Origin: JBCCAG01 sp050331115
Lineage (GTDB): Bacteria > Cyanobacteriota > Cyanobacteriia > CAKZMO01
Reading direction: 5' to 3'
DNA length: 64,000 bases
Assembly (NCBI GenBank): GCA_050331115.1
Contig: JBHJHD010000011.1
Coordinates: forward strand, 1-64,000
Positions within the stretch are counted from its first letter, which is position 1. Each line of letters begins with the position of its first letter. A program made the translations under genes and the position numbers. Shown one piece after another: positions 24,076 to 33,077 of the stretch. The notes under the pieces were generated by a model that saw nothing but the letters and a program-made list of their open reading frames with translations, was not told the DNA's origin and did not search any database.

Positions 24076-24948
24076 ATGAACCAGACGATCACCCCGCTCA
24101 ATCCCGCCTCTAGCGCCGCTCAGCAAACGCCAGGTCTGCTCTCCGGCGAATTCCTCCAGGAAACTGGAGCGCTGGCGAAGCGGTTGTTCATTCAGCTCCA
24201 GCGACGCCCCACAACGCTGATTGCGGGCATTATTCAACCGCTAATGTGGCTGATTCTCTTCGGCGCGCTGTTTCAAAACGTTCCTCAAGGGCTGTTTGGC
24301 ACCAGCCAGAGCTATGGTCAGTTCTTAGGCGCTGGCATCATCGTGTTTACCGCGTTCGGTGGGGCGCTCAACGCCGGGCTTCCCGTCATGTTCGACCGGG
24401 AGTTTGGCTTCCTCAACCGGCTATTGGTCGCGCCGCTGGCCTCCCGCCTGTCCATCGTGGTGGCCTCTGCCCTCTTTATCGCCACCTTGAGCATGATCCA
24501 AACCGCCGTGATTGTGGCCGCGAGCGCCGTCATGGGGGCAGGGCTACCCGGCGTCGGCGGACTGCTGCTGCTGGCCGGTATCGTACTCCTGCTGGTCTTG
24601 GGGGTGACGGGCCTTAGCCTCTCCCTAGCGTTCGCCCTACCAGGCCACGTGGAGCTAATCGCCGTCATCTTTGTCACCAACCTACCGCTGCTGTTCTCTA
24701 GTACTGCGCTAGCGCCCCTCTCTTTCATGCCCGTCTGGCTGAGGTGGATTGCCGCTCTTAACCCGCTCAGCTACGCCATCGAACCCATTCGCTACATCTA
24801 CGTCAACAGCGCCTGGACCTTTAACAGCGTCGTCATGCAGGCCCCCTTTGGCGAGGTTACCCTTTGGGCAGCGCTACTGGTTCTAGTCGGGTTTGACGCC
24901 GTGGCGATTTTGCTGGTCCGCGCTCTGCTGCGGCGCTCGTTTTCTTAG
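24076..24948 (+). CDS. ABC-2 exporter permease
   Basis: 290 residues with six membrane helices, beginning after a 35-residue cytoplasmic lead. Typical ABC-2 segments are RRPTTLIAGIIQPLMWLILFG, the VMFDREFGFLNRLLVAPL elbow, LSLSLAF and WLRWIAALNPLSYAIEPIRY near the end. It forms the membrane part of the exporter whose ATPase is encoded just upstream; two copies of each are expected in the complex. A small hairpin (24981-24995) follows the stop. Confidence 0.92.
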   Translation: MNQTITPLNPASSAAQQTPGLLSGEFLQETGALAKRLFIQLQRRPTTLIAGIIQPLMWLILFGALFQNVPQGLFGTSQSYGQFLGAGIIVFTAFGGALNAGLPVMFDREFGFLNRLLVAPLASRLSIVVASALFIATLSMIQTAVIVAASAVMGAGLPGVGGLLLLAGIVLLLVLGVTGLSLSLAFALPGHVELIAVIFVTNLPLLFSSTALAPLSFMPVWLRWIAALNPLSYAIEPIRYIYVNSAWTFNSVVMQAPFGEVTLWAALLVLVGFDAVAILLVRALLRRSFS

Positions 24949-25260
24949 GCGGCTTCTTAAGCAGCTATACGCCCTTGGAGGCGCTTCGCAAGCGCGCTTC
25001 AGCCGGAGCTGGGTACGAATGCCCCTCTTTACAATCTAATGCTGAGGTAGCCACCTTCTAGATAGGCACATTTTCTAGCACGACGAGGCGGCAGCAGGCC
25101 ATAATTGCGCTAACTGTATTAGATAAAGATGTCTTCGGTGCGCCTCTGAATCGCCAAACTTGGTCGCCAAACTTGGTCCGCTAGCCCGCGCTGCATCTGT
25201 TCAGCCAATTACGCCATACTGATTACGCCATACTACAGCTAAACTCGACGGTAACTTCCC
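24949..25260. other. Intergenic region with two tandem duplications
   Basis: 312 bases. They contain a GCGCTT-cgc-AAGCGC hairpin at 24981-24995, a perfect 13-bp tandem duplication TCGCCAAACTTGG (25151-25176) and a 13-bp duplication ATTACGCCATACT (25208-25234, 14-bp period). No small frame with a ribosome site was found. Confidence 0.6.
25151..25176. repeat. Perfect tandem duplication of TCGCCAAACTTGG
   Basis: Two copies abut at 25163/25164 with a period of 13 bp and no mismatch. A second duplication, ATTACGCCATACT, starts 32 bp further right at 25208. Confidence 0.85.
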
Positions 25261-25599
25261 ATGAAATCCTCTACTCAATTCTCCCTCGCGCTGTCTGTTG
25301 CACTCTGCGGCCTCGCCGGCTTAACCCCGCTTGCCAGCGCCCAGACCACCGTCGACCCCCTAGAGGATCTGCGGACCCAGGACGGGGGGAGCGGCCCCTT
25401 TGAAGGCAGCGGCGGCTCCGCTCAGCAGGGCGTCTTCGACATCATTCACAGCACCGTCCTCAGTAATGACACCTCTGCGGAAGAGTTTAACGAGGCGCGC
25501 AGCGAGAATATTGAAGCGGAGGCCGACAGCTTCCGAGAGCAGCGGCGGCGATTGCTCAATCAAGAAGATCAAGGCGCAGCGGCAGAAGACCCCCAGTAG
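25261..25599 (+). CDS. Small exported protein, unknown
   Basis: 112 residues with a Sec signal (LALSVALCGLAGLTPLASA, cleavage after ASAQ or nearby), then an acidic, Gly-rich stretch and a helical end containing ARSENIEAEADSFREQRRRL. The family is not recognised. It lies 54 bp upstream of the DUF924 gene on the same strand and may be co-transcribed. Confidence 0.65.
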   Translation: MKSSTQFSLALSVALCGLAGLTPLASAQTTVDPLEDLRTQDGGSGPFEGSGGSAQQGVFDIIHSTVLSNDTSAEEFNEARSENIEAEADSFREQRRRLLNQEDQGAAAEDPQ

Positions 25600-25653
25600 G
25601 GGGGCGCGGCCTATGGCCACTGCTAGGAGACCTGTCGCTAGAGGACTTATCGG

Positions 25654-26256
25654 ATGTCCACTGCGGACGTTTCGGCTGACATTCTCGCTTTCTGGTTCGG
25701 CGACGCTAGCCGAGACGATGTGAGCTACCAAGCCCGCCGTAAGCTTTGGTTTAGAAAATCAGCGACGTTTGATAAGGAGGTCCGCCAGCGATTCGAGTCG
25801 GTTTATAGGCAAGCCGTCGCCGAGTCCTGGGCTCGGTCCCCAGATCGACAGGCGGCTCCGGCAGATAGCTTAGCGCTGACCCTACTGCTCGATCAGCTGC
25901 CCCGAAATATGTTTCGCGGCAGCCCAGCGGCGTTTGCCGCCGATCCCCAGGCTCAGGGCGTGGCAAAGCAGGCGATCGCCCGCGGCTTCGACCAGGCGCT
26001 ATTGCCCCTACAGCGCATGTTTTTCTACTTTCCGCTAGAGCACAGCGAATGTGGGGTAGACCAGCAGCAGGCGGTAGACCTATTTAAGACAATAGCGGAA
26101 CAGGCCCCAGAGCTGAGCGATGCCTTCGACTACGCGCGCCGTCACCAGCGGGTGATCGATCGCTTCGGGCGCTTTCCCCACCGAAATCCAATCCTAGGTC
26201 GCCGCAGCACCCCTGCCGAGGTAACCTTTCTGAAGCAGCCAGGGGCACGGTTCTAG
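25654..26256 (+). CDS. DUF924-family protein
   Basis: 200 residues, all helical. It has the family marks: an early ILAFWFGD, LWFRKSATFDKEV, LTLLLDQLPRNMFRG, FFYFPLEHSE and a closing HRNPILGRRSTPAEVTFLK. The fold resembles TPR-like repeats; the biochemical role is not known in any organism I recall. The stop lies 2 bp before the ClC start, so the two are almost certainly translated from one message. Confidence 0.9.
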   Translation: MSTADVSADILAFWFGDASRDDVSYQARRKLWFRKSATFDKEVRQRFESVYRQAVAESWARSPDRQAAPADSLALTLLLDQLPRNMFRGSPAAFAADPQAQGVAKQAIARGFDQALLPLQRMFFYFPLEHSECGVDQQQAVDLFKTIAEQAPELSDAFDYARRHQRVIDRFGRFPHRNPILGRRSTPAEVTFLKQPGARF

Positions 26257-26258
26257 GG

Positions 26259-28919
26259 ATGGTATCACTGCTGTCAAATCTCTATCGACGGCTGCGCGCC
26301 CTCTCCCTCCGCCCCAAACGAATCGCAATTTTTGAGGCCTGCGCCATTGGTCTGGTGTCCGGGCTAGCGGCGGTGCTGCTGCGCCAGGGGGCTGGGGCTT
26401 TGGGGGGGTGGCGCATTCAGATGTCGACGCAGCCGTCACACTGGTGGGCGCTGCCCGTCATCGGCTTTTTGGGCGGTGGGCTGGCGGGGCTGCTGGTGGA
26501 GGGGCTGTCGCCTGAGGCCGAAGGCAGCGGCATCCCTCAAGTGAAAATGGCGCTCGCTAACATGCCCATCCGGCTCAACCTGCGGGTGGCTCTAGTAAAG
26601 CTGATTGGCGTAATCCTGGTGATGGGGTCTGGCCTCAACCTAGGGCGACAGGGGCCCACAGTGCACATCGGTGCGGCGCTAGCGGCTCAGTTCAACCAGT
26701 GGATACCCACTTCGCCGGAGTACCGGCGACAGCTCTTGGCCTCGGGCGCGGCCGCAGGCCTGGCGGCGGGCTTCAACGCGCCTATTGCTGGGGTGCTGTT
26801 TGTCGTCGAAGAGCTGCTGCAGGACTTTTCTGGGCTGACCTTAGGGACCGCCATTCTGGCATCGTTTATCGGGGCCGTGGTCTCGCGGATTTTGGGAGGC
26901 CGCAGCATCAGCTTGACCCTGACGGCGACTGTCTCCCAGGCCGATGTCTCGCTGCAGGATGTGCCCTTCTTCGTGGTGCTGGGGCTGCTGGCCGGCGTGC
27001 TGGGAGCGCTATTTGGCCGCGGTATCGTGGCCAGCCGGCAGCTCAACCGGCGGCTGCAGATACGGCTGCCGCTCAAGGTGGCGATCGCCGGGGCCATTTC
27101 AGGGGCGATTGCCATGCTGCTGCCCGCTGCCTTTCGCGACAGCACGGGGCTGCCGGAGTTCCTCAGTCAGGGACAGGTGGCTTGGCAGCTGGTCCTATTG
27201 GCCTTTGGGCTCAAGTTTTTGCTCACCCTCATCGCCTGCGGCGCGGGGGCACCGGGGGGGATTTTTGCACCGGCGCTGATTTTGGGGTCCTCGCTGGGGG
27301 TGCTGGTGGGCACGGGAGCGGCGGCCCTGGCGCAAATGGTTGACGCACCACTGGGGCTGACTGCCAGCATCGGCTCGGCGTCTACCTACTCCCTGGCGGG
27401 CATGGGGGCTTTTTTCAGCGCCGTGACCAAAGGGCCGATCACCGCGATTGTGATCATCTTTGAGATGACGGCCGACTTTAATCTGGTGCTGCCGCTGATG
27501 ATTACCTCGGTTACCGCCTACCTCACCTCGGACCTACTCTACAGCGGCTCAATCTACAACCGTCTGCTGGCGCTACAGGGCATTAGCTTTGACCCAGCGG
27601 GGGAGGACAGCGAGCCGATCACTAACCTGACCGCAGCGCAGCTCATGCAGCCCCGGGTAGAAACCCTGTCTAGCCACCTGCCGCTGCACGAGGTAGTGCA
27701 GGCTTTCTCTGAGTCTCACCACCGGGGCTTTCCCGTGGTTAACGAAGGCAAGCTGGTGGGCATTGTCACCCGCTCAGACCTATCGGACAGCTCACGGCGG
27801 CGGGCGAGGCGATCGCTGAAGGCCAGCCAGCTTCGCCTAGCGGATATCATGACGCCCCAGCCGGTGACGGTGCGGCCGGCCGATCACCTGTCTCATATCC
27901 TGTACCTACTCAACCGTTTTAAGATCAGCCGTCTGCCGGTCACCGACGGGCAGCGTCTCGTGGGCATCATCACCCGGGCTGACATTATTCGCGCGGAGTC
28001 AGACCAGCTCAGCGGCACCGCGCCGTCCACCACCCAGGCAGAGCCGTCCTACCTGGTCTATCAAACCCGCTCCCCCGCGACGGGCCGTGGTCGGCTATTG
28101 GTACTGCTGGGCAATCCCCATACCGCGCCCCACCTGCTGCAGATGGCGGCGGCGATCGCCCGCAGCCGCGGCTATGAGCTGGAATGCCTGCAGATTATCA
28201 AAACCTCCCGCAGTCGCGCCCCCTGCGAGGCCACCGTCCACACCCAGTTCAGCCGCAGGCTGCTGCGGCAGGCAGAGCAGGTCGGACGAGAGTGGCACCT
28301 GCCCGTCCATACCCAAATTCGGGCTGCCCACGACATCGCGCAGGCCACCTTGGAGGTGATTGAGGCGCACCACATTGACCTTACCCTCATGGGCTGGCAG
28401 GGCAGAACTAAGATCCCAGGACGGGTATTCGGCAACGCGGTCGACACCCTGATTCGCCAGGCGAACTGCGAGGTGATTGTGGTCAAGCTGCAGCCTTCGC
28501 CCAAGTTCGAAAACTGGCTCTTCCCGGTGGCGGGCGGCCCTAATTCGCAACGGGCGCTGCGGCGCATCCCCGCGCTCGTTCGCCTCGGGCAATCGCCGAT
28601 GGTCACGGTCTGCCAAGTGTTCGACCCCGCTAAAGGCCGCAACGACAAGCCCCTAAGAAAGATAGTTCAGCAGCTTGGAAAGCGCGGCTGCCCCGTTCAG
28701 TCTCGCTCGGCCTGGGGCGCAACCGTCAGCGACGGCGTCTTGGCGATCGCCGATGAGGAAAAGTCAGACGTGATTATTTTAGGGGCTAGCCGCGCCGGCA
28801 TCTTGATGCAGACCCTACGCAGCAACATCCCCGAGGCGATCGCCCGCAACAGCAGCGCCACCGTCATTTTGGTACGAGGGCCGCTAACCCTGGAGACATC
28901 GGCCTTTCCCAAACTCTGA
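26259..28919 (+). CDS. ClC-family chloride transporter with CBS pair and Usp domains
   Basis: 886 residues. Residues about 20-450 are a ClC membrane domain: GSGIPQVK, GRQGPTVHIG, the internal EE pair in VVEELLQDFS and GGIFAPALILG. Two CBS domains follow (SRSDLS-type ends at VGIVTRSDL and VGIITRADI), then two Usp-like domains, one of them with LMGWQGRTKIPGRVFGNAV. The external gating glutamate of ClC exchangers (Glu148 in E. coli, motif GREGP) is Gln at residue 131 here. In E. coli ClC that change uncouples chloride from proton, so channel-like behaviour is possible. The CBS and Usp parts likely bind adenine nucleotides and set activity. Coupled to the DUF924 gene. Confidence 0.92.
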   Translation: MVSLLSNLYRRLRALSLRPKRIAIFEACAIGLVSGLAAVLLRQGAGALGGWRIQMSTQPSHWWALPVIGFLGGGLAGLLVEGLSPEAEGSGIPQVKMALANMPIRLNLRVALVKLIGVILVMGSGLNLGRQGPTVHIGAALAAQFNQWIPTSPEYRRQLLASGAAAGLAAGFNAPIAGVLFVVEELLQDFSGLTLGTAILASFIGAVVSRILGGRSISLTLTATVSQADVSLQDVPFFVVLGLLAGVLGALFGRGIVASRQLNRRLQIRLPLKVAIAGAISGAIAMLLPAAFRDSTGLPEFLSQGQVAWQLVLLAFGLKFLLTLIACGAGAPGGIFAPALILGSSLGVLVGTGAAALAQMVDAPLGLTASIGSASTYSLAGMGAFFSAVTKGPITAIVIIFEMTADFNLVLPLMITSVTAYLTSDLLYSGSIYNRLLALQGISFDPAGEDSEPITNLTAAQLMQPRVETLSSHLPLHEVVQAFSESHHRGFPVVNEGKLVGIVTRSDLSDSSRRRARRSLKASQLRLADIMTPQPVTVRPADHLSHILYLLNRFKISRLPVTDGQRLVGIITRADIIRAESDQLSGTAPSTTQAEPSYLVYQTRSPATGRGRLLVLLGNPHTAPHLLQMAAAIARSRGYELECLQIIKTSRSRAPCEATVHTQFSRRLLRQAEQVGREWHLPVHTQIRAAHDIAQATLEVIEAHHIDLTLMGWQGRTKIPGRVFGNAVDTLIRQANCEVIVVKLQPSPKFENWLFPVAGGPNSQRALRRIPALVRLGQSPMVTVCQVFDPAKGRNDKPLRKIVQQLGKRGCPVQSRSAWGATVSDGVLAIADEEKSDVIILGASRAGILMQTLRSNIPEAIARNSSATVILVRGPLTLETSAFPKL

Positions 28920-29137
28920 GCCAGCCAGCCGCTATCCTCCACCGCCCTGGGCGTGCCAACGGGGTGATCACGGTCTAATATATTTCATGGAGGTGTCGAG
29001 GTTTTCGCGCGGTTGTCCTGGCTACAGCATCGACGATATTCTCCAGGGATCATTCAGCGTTTGATTATTCAGCACTCTAGCGTCAGCGCTCTAGGGATAT
29101 CCCGTTAAATATTAAGCTAGACGTCAGCGCTACTCTG

Positions 29138-29176
29138 GTCTCAACCCCGATCTCAACTCACAGTCTCAACCCACAG
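29138..29176. repeat. Three near-copies of a 13-bp TCTCAAC unit upstream of psbQ
   Basis: TCTCAACCCCGA, TCTCAACTCACAG and TCTCAACCCACAG follow each other directly, ending 4 bp before the psbQ start codon, and therefore shape the leader of that gene. Confidence 0.7.
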
Positions 29177-29180
29177 TTTT

Positions 29181-29678
29181 ATGGCACCCATGGCACGTTA
29201 TCGCTCCCTTCTCTCCTGTCTCTTAGCGGCGATCGCTATATTCATCGTGAGCTGCGGTGGCTCCACTGAAGCCGCCTTGCCGTCCTATTCCGATGCCGAT
29301 ATCGCTCAGATTGAGGCCTACGTCGCCGATATCGATCAGCTGCGCGATCGCCTCACAGAGCTGCCTGAGATGGCCCGTAAAGCCCGCTGGTCAGACGTTG
29401 ACTCTTTGATTCACGGTCCCTTGGGCGAGCTGCGCTTCAAAATGTCGTCAATCGCCCGCAAGCTGGACGAAAGTAAGCAGGCCGACGCCCGCAGCGTGTC
29501 TAGGGAAGTGTTTGACCATCTGATCGCCATCGACGAGGCCGCGACGGCTCAGAGCTATGAGCGGGCGCTGCTGAACTACAACGGCATTTTGGAGGACATT
29601 GAGCGGTTTGTACAGCTGACGCCCGCCTTCCCGAGACCAGGAGCCGATGAGGCGGCGCTGCCCGCCCCCCTCAGCTAA
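29181..29678 (+). CDS. psbQ: Photosystem II lipoprotein PsbQ (CyanoQ)
   Basis: 165 residues, or 162 if the ATG at 29190 is used. A lipoprotein signal ends in IVSC, with Cys 25 as lipidation site, as in CyanoQ. The mature part is a four-helix bundle with IEAYVADIDQLRDRL, LRFKMSSIARKL and NYNGILEDIERFVQL, matching the cyanobacterial PsbQ pattern. The protein sits on the lumenal face of photosystem II and stabilises the oxygen-evolving complex. No other photosystem II gene is adjacent. A tandem repeat fills the 40 bp before the start and no strong ribosome site is seen. Confidence 0.88.
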   Translation: MAPMARYRSLLSCLLAAIAIFIVSCGGSTEAALPSYSDADIAQIEAYVADIDQLRDRLTELPEMARKARWSDVDSLIHGPLGELRFKMSSIARKLDESKQADARSVSREVFDHLIAIDEAATAQSYERALLNYNGILEDIERFVQLTPAFPRPGADEAALPAPLS

Positions 29679-29713
29679 TCGGAGTAGTCAGCGCTAAAGA
29701 GAGCGCACGTCCC

Positions 29714-30787
29714 GTGGCTCAGCTGTTGGTCAATCTCTCGTTTTTGATGGCAAAGCCGACGGGACTTGCCATCTACGGGTCAAATTTAGCGCCCCATCTA
29801 ACCCCTCTAGATCCGGTTCTGCTTTCGCCCTTGGCGCACCCCGGCCACCGGGTTCATCGGGTGCCTGGCAATATGACTCCTCAGCAGGGGTCCAAAGGTC
29901 ACGCCCGACGGCTTTGGTGGACCCAGCGGGCCCTGCCGAGCCTCTCTAGAAGCTACGGCAGTCGCCTCCTGTTCTCCCCAATTCCGGAAGCGCCGCTGGG
30001 GACGGGCGATCGCTTTGTGGTTACGGTACATGACTTCATCGCCCGCCGCTTTTCAAAGTCGACCTCTCCTTTGGGGCTATATACCCGCTACTACGTCCCC
30101 CACGTCCTTCAGCAGGCGGTGCAGGTGATCACGAACTCTGAGGCCACCGCTCGCGACGCGGTGCAGTTTTGCGGCCTCGACGCCCGCAAGATCACGCCCA
30201 TCCCCCTGGCCTACGATGCGGAGCATTTTCGGGAGCTAGGTCTCCCTACAGAGCCCTATTTTCTATACCTTGGGCGACATGATCCCCACAAAAACCTGGC
30301 GCGAATCTTAGCGGCCTTTGCCCAAATTGCAGACCTAGACTGTGAGCTGTGGCTGGCCGGGACGCCAGACGAGCGCTTTACGCCGCAGCTCAAAGCCCAA
30401 GCTGCTGAATACGGTCTGACGGAGCGGCTTCGATTTTTAGACTACGTGCCTTATGACCAGCTGCCCGTGATCATCAATCAGGCGATCGCCTTGGTGTTTC
30501 CTAGCCTCTGGGAGGGGTTCGGGCTTCCAGTTCTAGAGGCAATGGCCTGCGGTACGCCGGTGGTCACGTCTAATATTTCTGCGCTGCCTGAAGTGGCAGG
30601 AGACGCTGCACTTTTAGTCAACCCGTACGAGACCCTAGAGATTGCCGCAGCGATGCAGACGATTGCCGTTGATTGTAGTGCAAGAGCTCAGCTAAAGCGA
30701 GCAGGCCTAGCGCGAGCGCGGCGGTTTAGCTGGCAGCAGACGGGTAAACAAACCCGTGACGTACTCAGAAGAGCCCTTGAAGCGTAA
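29714..30787 (+). CDS. Group 1 (GT4) glycosyltransferase
   Basis: 357 residues from a GTG. The C-terminal Rossmann half carries YFLYLGRHDPHKNLARIL (the strand-loop binding the nucleotide-sugar) and the E-x7-E type motif in PSLWEGFGLPVLEAMACGTPVV, typical of GT4 retaining transferases. The N-terminal half has FVVTVHDFIARRF. It transfers a sugar, probably mannose or a related hexose, to a glycan or lipid; the substrate is unknown. It starts 36 bp after psbQ on the same strand. A stem-loop follows the stop. Confidence 0.88.
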   Translation: MAQLLVNLSFLMAKPTGLAIYGSNLAPHLTPLDPVLLSPLAHPGHRVHRVPGNMTPQQGSKGHARRLWWTQRALPSLSRSYGSRLLFSPIPEAPLGTGDRFVVTVHDFIARRFSKSTSPLGLYTRYYVPHVLQQAVQVITNSEATARDAVQFCGLDARKITPIPLAYDAEHFRELGLPTEPYFLYLGRHDPHKNLARILAAFAQIADLDCELWLAGTPDERFTPQLKAQAAEYGLTERLRFLDYVPYDQLPVIINQAIALVFPSLWEGFGLPVLEAMACGTPVVTSNISALPEVAGDAALLVNPYETLEIAAAMQTIAVDCSARAQLKRAGLARARRFSWQQTGKQTRDVLRRALEA

Positions 30788-30832
30788 TCGTGAGCTGCGT
30801 AATCTTGAGGCCCCCAGTACGGTTTGGGAAAG

Positions 30833-30869
30833 CGCTGTGGGGAATGCCCAAGTAGAATTGCCCACAGCG
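30833..30869 (+). terminator. Stem-loop after the glycosyltransferase gene
   Basis: CGCTGTGGG and CCCACAGCG pair perfectly over 9 bp with a 19-nt loop, 46 bp after the stop and before a convergent gene. There is no U-tract, so its use as a terminator is uncertain. Confidence 0.4.
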
Positions 30870-30949
30870 TCAAGGGTTCGGTAGGAATACGGTTACTGTA
30901 GCCAAAGACTTGAATTATAGTTGTACTGTCGAAGCTTCGTATGTGCAGC

Positions 30950-31162
30950 CTAGCTCTGTAGCATCCCGGCAGAAGCGTCGGGCGCTGGGGATGGCTCGAG
31001 GGAAGGATTAATTGAGGAGATTAACTCGTCAAGAGCATCCTGGGAAATATCTTCCTCAAGAATATCCTTGAAAAACTGAGGAATTTCGTCTAGCGAGCAG
31101 ACGCCGTGCCGTAGCGCATAGCCGTACATAGACCTAACCCGCTGCTTCATTCGCTTTTCCAT
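30950..31162 (-). CDS. Small helical protein, unknown
   Basis: 70 residues from the ATG at 31162. A longer frame reaches 31273, but its extra 37 residues look non-coding. The protein is basic and helical at first (MEKRMKQRVRSMYGYALRHG), then acidic (EIPQFFKDILEEDISQDALDELISS), and ends with a Pro/Ala-rich tail. I do not recognise it. The alternating charge suggests a small DNA- or protein-binding factor, but nothing firm supports that. The ribosome site is weak. Confidence 0.5.
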   Translation of the reverse strand: MEKRMKQRVRSMYGYALRHGVCSLDEIPQFFKDILEEDISQDALDELISSINPSLEPSPAPDASAGMLQS

Positions 31163-31440
31163 AGTTACACACCCAAACGCATTAATACCCAAGCAAACTG
31201 TCAGCTCAAAATGACTTGTGTCCCTATATGAAAGCCTCTGTAGACCAGGTAACGGTATTTTAATCGGCCACAATTAAATCTGGCCTTATAAAACCGCGCT
31301 TGAGACAAGCAGCTCTACTTCATTACCTATAATTCTAAAGGCTGGCAGGTGATGGATATGTGTTATCTAGCACATATTAAATGAAGCTTAGGTGAATATC
31401 CCTCAGTAAATAGTTTCAGCTGAAGGGCAGGCCAAGGAAC

Positions 31441-32439
31441 CTATAGCGTTACCGAATTGAGCTGCTGCCTGGGATCGTAGCTACGGATGGTTTGAAGCTC
31501 TCTGTATAAATCTTCCTCAGCCTGGCTAATGGCCTTGGGCGGAACAATAGTTATCCTAACCAGCTGATCGCCTCTGCCGCCCTTCGGCAGCGGCCAACCC
31601 TTGCCGCGCAGGCGCAGCGTCTGCCCCGAGCGGATTCCCGCCGGCACATTCATCGCCACGGAGCCATCGGGCGTCGGAACGTCGATTGCCCCGCCTAACA
31701 CGGCTTCATCTGGAGTAATGGGAACCTCGCAGACTAGGTTGTTGCCGTCAAAGGAGAAAAAGCGATGGGGCTTTAAATTTACGGTCAAGTACAAGTCGCC
31801 GCGCTGGTTCGAGTAGGGAGAAACGCGTCCCTTACCCCGTACGCGGATGCGGCTTCCGGACTTGGCCCCCGGCGGGATACGCACCGTAATTACTTCATCC
31901 CCCAGGCTGAGGCGCTGCTGAACGCCGCGAAAGGCGTCCGCAAAACTCAGAGTAATGGGAGACTCTAAATCTTGACCTGCCGTGGCGAACGGATCGCTGC
32001 CAAAACCGTCTGCGCCAAAACCCCCCGGAGCCTGGCTGGTGCGAGCTTTGTATCGAAATCCCTGCTGGCGACCTGACGCGCCCGTATTGAAGCGACCCAG
32101 CAGCTCGTTGATAAAGTCGTCAAAGCTGCTGTACTGGCTAAAGTCAAAGCCGTCTGCACCAGCGCTTGGGCCAGCAGACCCAGGCCAGCCGCTTGGAGCA
32201 CTCGCCTGCTTCCAATATTGACCGAACTGATCGTACTTTTTCCGCTTTTCGGAGTCGGATAAAACTTCGTAGGCTTCGTTGACTTCTTTGAAGCGGTTTT
32301 CTGCCTGCTGGTCGCCCGGATTCATATCAGGGTGATACTTACGAGCCAGCTTACGATAGGCTCGCTTGATTTCATCGGCATTTGCGCCCTTGGCTACGCC
32401 GAGCACGGCGTAGTAGTCTTTGAAGTCAGTTGCAGCCAT
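31441..32439 (-). CDS. dnaJ: DnaJ/CbpA-type co-chaperone without zinc finger
   Basis: 332 residues from the ATG at 32439 (MAATDFKDYYAVLGV); an upstream GTG in frame is less likely. The J-domain has the HPD motif in RKYHPDMNPGDQ. A Gly/Phe-rich linker follows (residues about 90-150), then the two DnaJ C-terminal beta domains: GVQQRLSLGDEVITVRIPPG and LRLRGKGWPLPKGGRGDQLV. The CxxCxGxG zinc-finger repeats are absent, as in CbpA-type proteins. It stimulates DnaK ATPase and delivers substrates. Cyanobacteria carry several such genes; this one has no dnaK nearby. Confidence 0.92.
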   Translation of the reverse strand: MAATDFKDYYAVLGVAKGANADEIKRAYRKLARKYHPDMNPGDQQAENRFKEVNEAYEVLSDSEKRKKYDQFGQYWKQASAPSGWPGSAGPSAGADGFDFSQYSSFDDFINELLGRFNTGASGRQQGFRYKARTSQAPGGFGADGFGSDPFATAGQDLESPITLSFADAFRGVQQRLSLGDEVITVRIPPGAKSGSRIRVRGKGRVSPYSNQRGDLYLTVNLKPHRFFSFDGNNLVCEVPITPDEAVLGGAIDVPTPDGSVAMNVPAGIRSGQTLRLRGKGWPLPKGGRGDQLVRITIVPPKAISQAEEDLYRELQTIRSYDPRQQLNSVTL

Positions 32440-32613
32440 CCACCTCACTCTCCTAACAACGGATTCATGCTTACCTCTAGCCTATCAAGCGCTCAAAAGG
32501 GGGCGGGTTCGGTTATGCCAGTCCGGCGATCGCAATTTCCGCACCTTTTAGGCGTGGGGTTTGGGTTCGGCTTTTGGGTAGGGCTCGCTGGATAAGGCTT
32601 GTTGAGGTCCACT

Positions 32614-33069
32614 CTATAAAGCATAGGCCATCCGCACTAGCGCGTCGAACCCGTCGCTGAGATCTGGGGGCGCGCCGCTTAAGCAGCGCTGCATCCGATG
32701 CATGACGGCCTCTGGAACCTGACGCGATCGCCCTTGGTTACGCTGCAGGCAGAGCGCAAACGGCGCATCGAGCCAGCAGGCGTATACCAAAGCAAACCCT
32801 AGGGCGCGGGCCATCTGGATCGCGCGGCGGCGCTGGCGGCGTACGACATTAGTGGCATCATAGACGACTAGGGCTGGTGCAGCATCCTTGGCCTCCAGGA
32901 GCTTCTCTATCATGCGGGCTTCAACCTGGGCCCAGGGACCTTGAACAGCCTCATCACCGAACAGCTCGGCGCGAATTGCGTCGGTTGAGACGACCCGGCT
33001 AGCAGGGGCAAACTGATGCGCCAGGGTCGTCTTGCCGCTGCCGGGAAGCCCCACCATGATCACTAGCAC
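32614..33069 (-). CDS. P-loop kinase of the AAA_33 / polynucleotide-kinase-like type
   Basis: 151 residues. It starts directly at the P-loop (MVGLPGSGKTTLA), followed by STDAIRAELFGD (the acidic pocket of small-molecule and polynucleotide kinases), VVYDATNVVRRQRR and CLQRNQGRSRQVP. This is the layout of zeta-toxin-like/Pnkp-type P-loop kinases that phosphorylate RNA ends or small molecules. The target is unknown. The gene starts 8 bp after dedA on the same strand, so it is probably co-transcribed. Confidence 0.82.
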   Translation of the reverse strand: MLVIMVGLPGSGKTTLAHQFAPASRVVSTDAIRAELFGDEAVQGPWAQVEARMIEKLLEAKDAAPALVVYDATNVVRRQRRRAIQMARALGFALVYACWLDAPFALCLQRNQGRSRQVPEAVMHRMQRCLSGAPPDLSDGFDALVRMAYAL

Positions 33070-33077
33070 CGCCTTGC

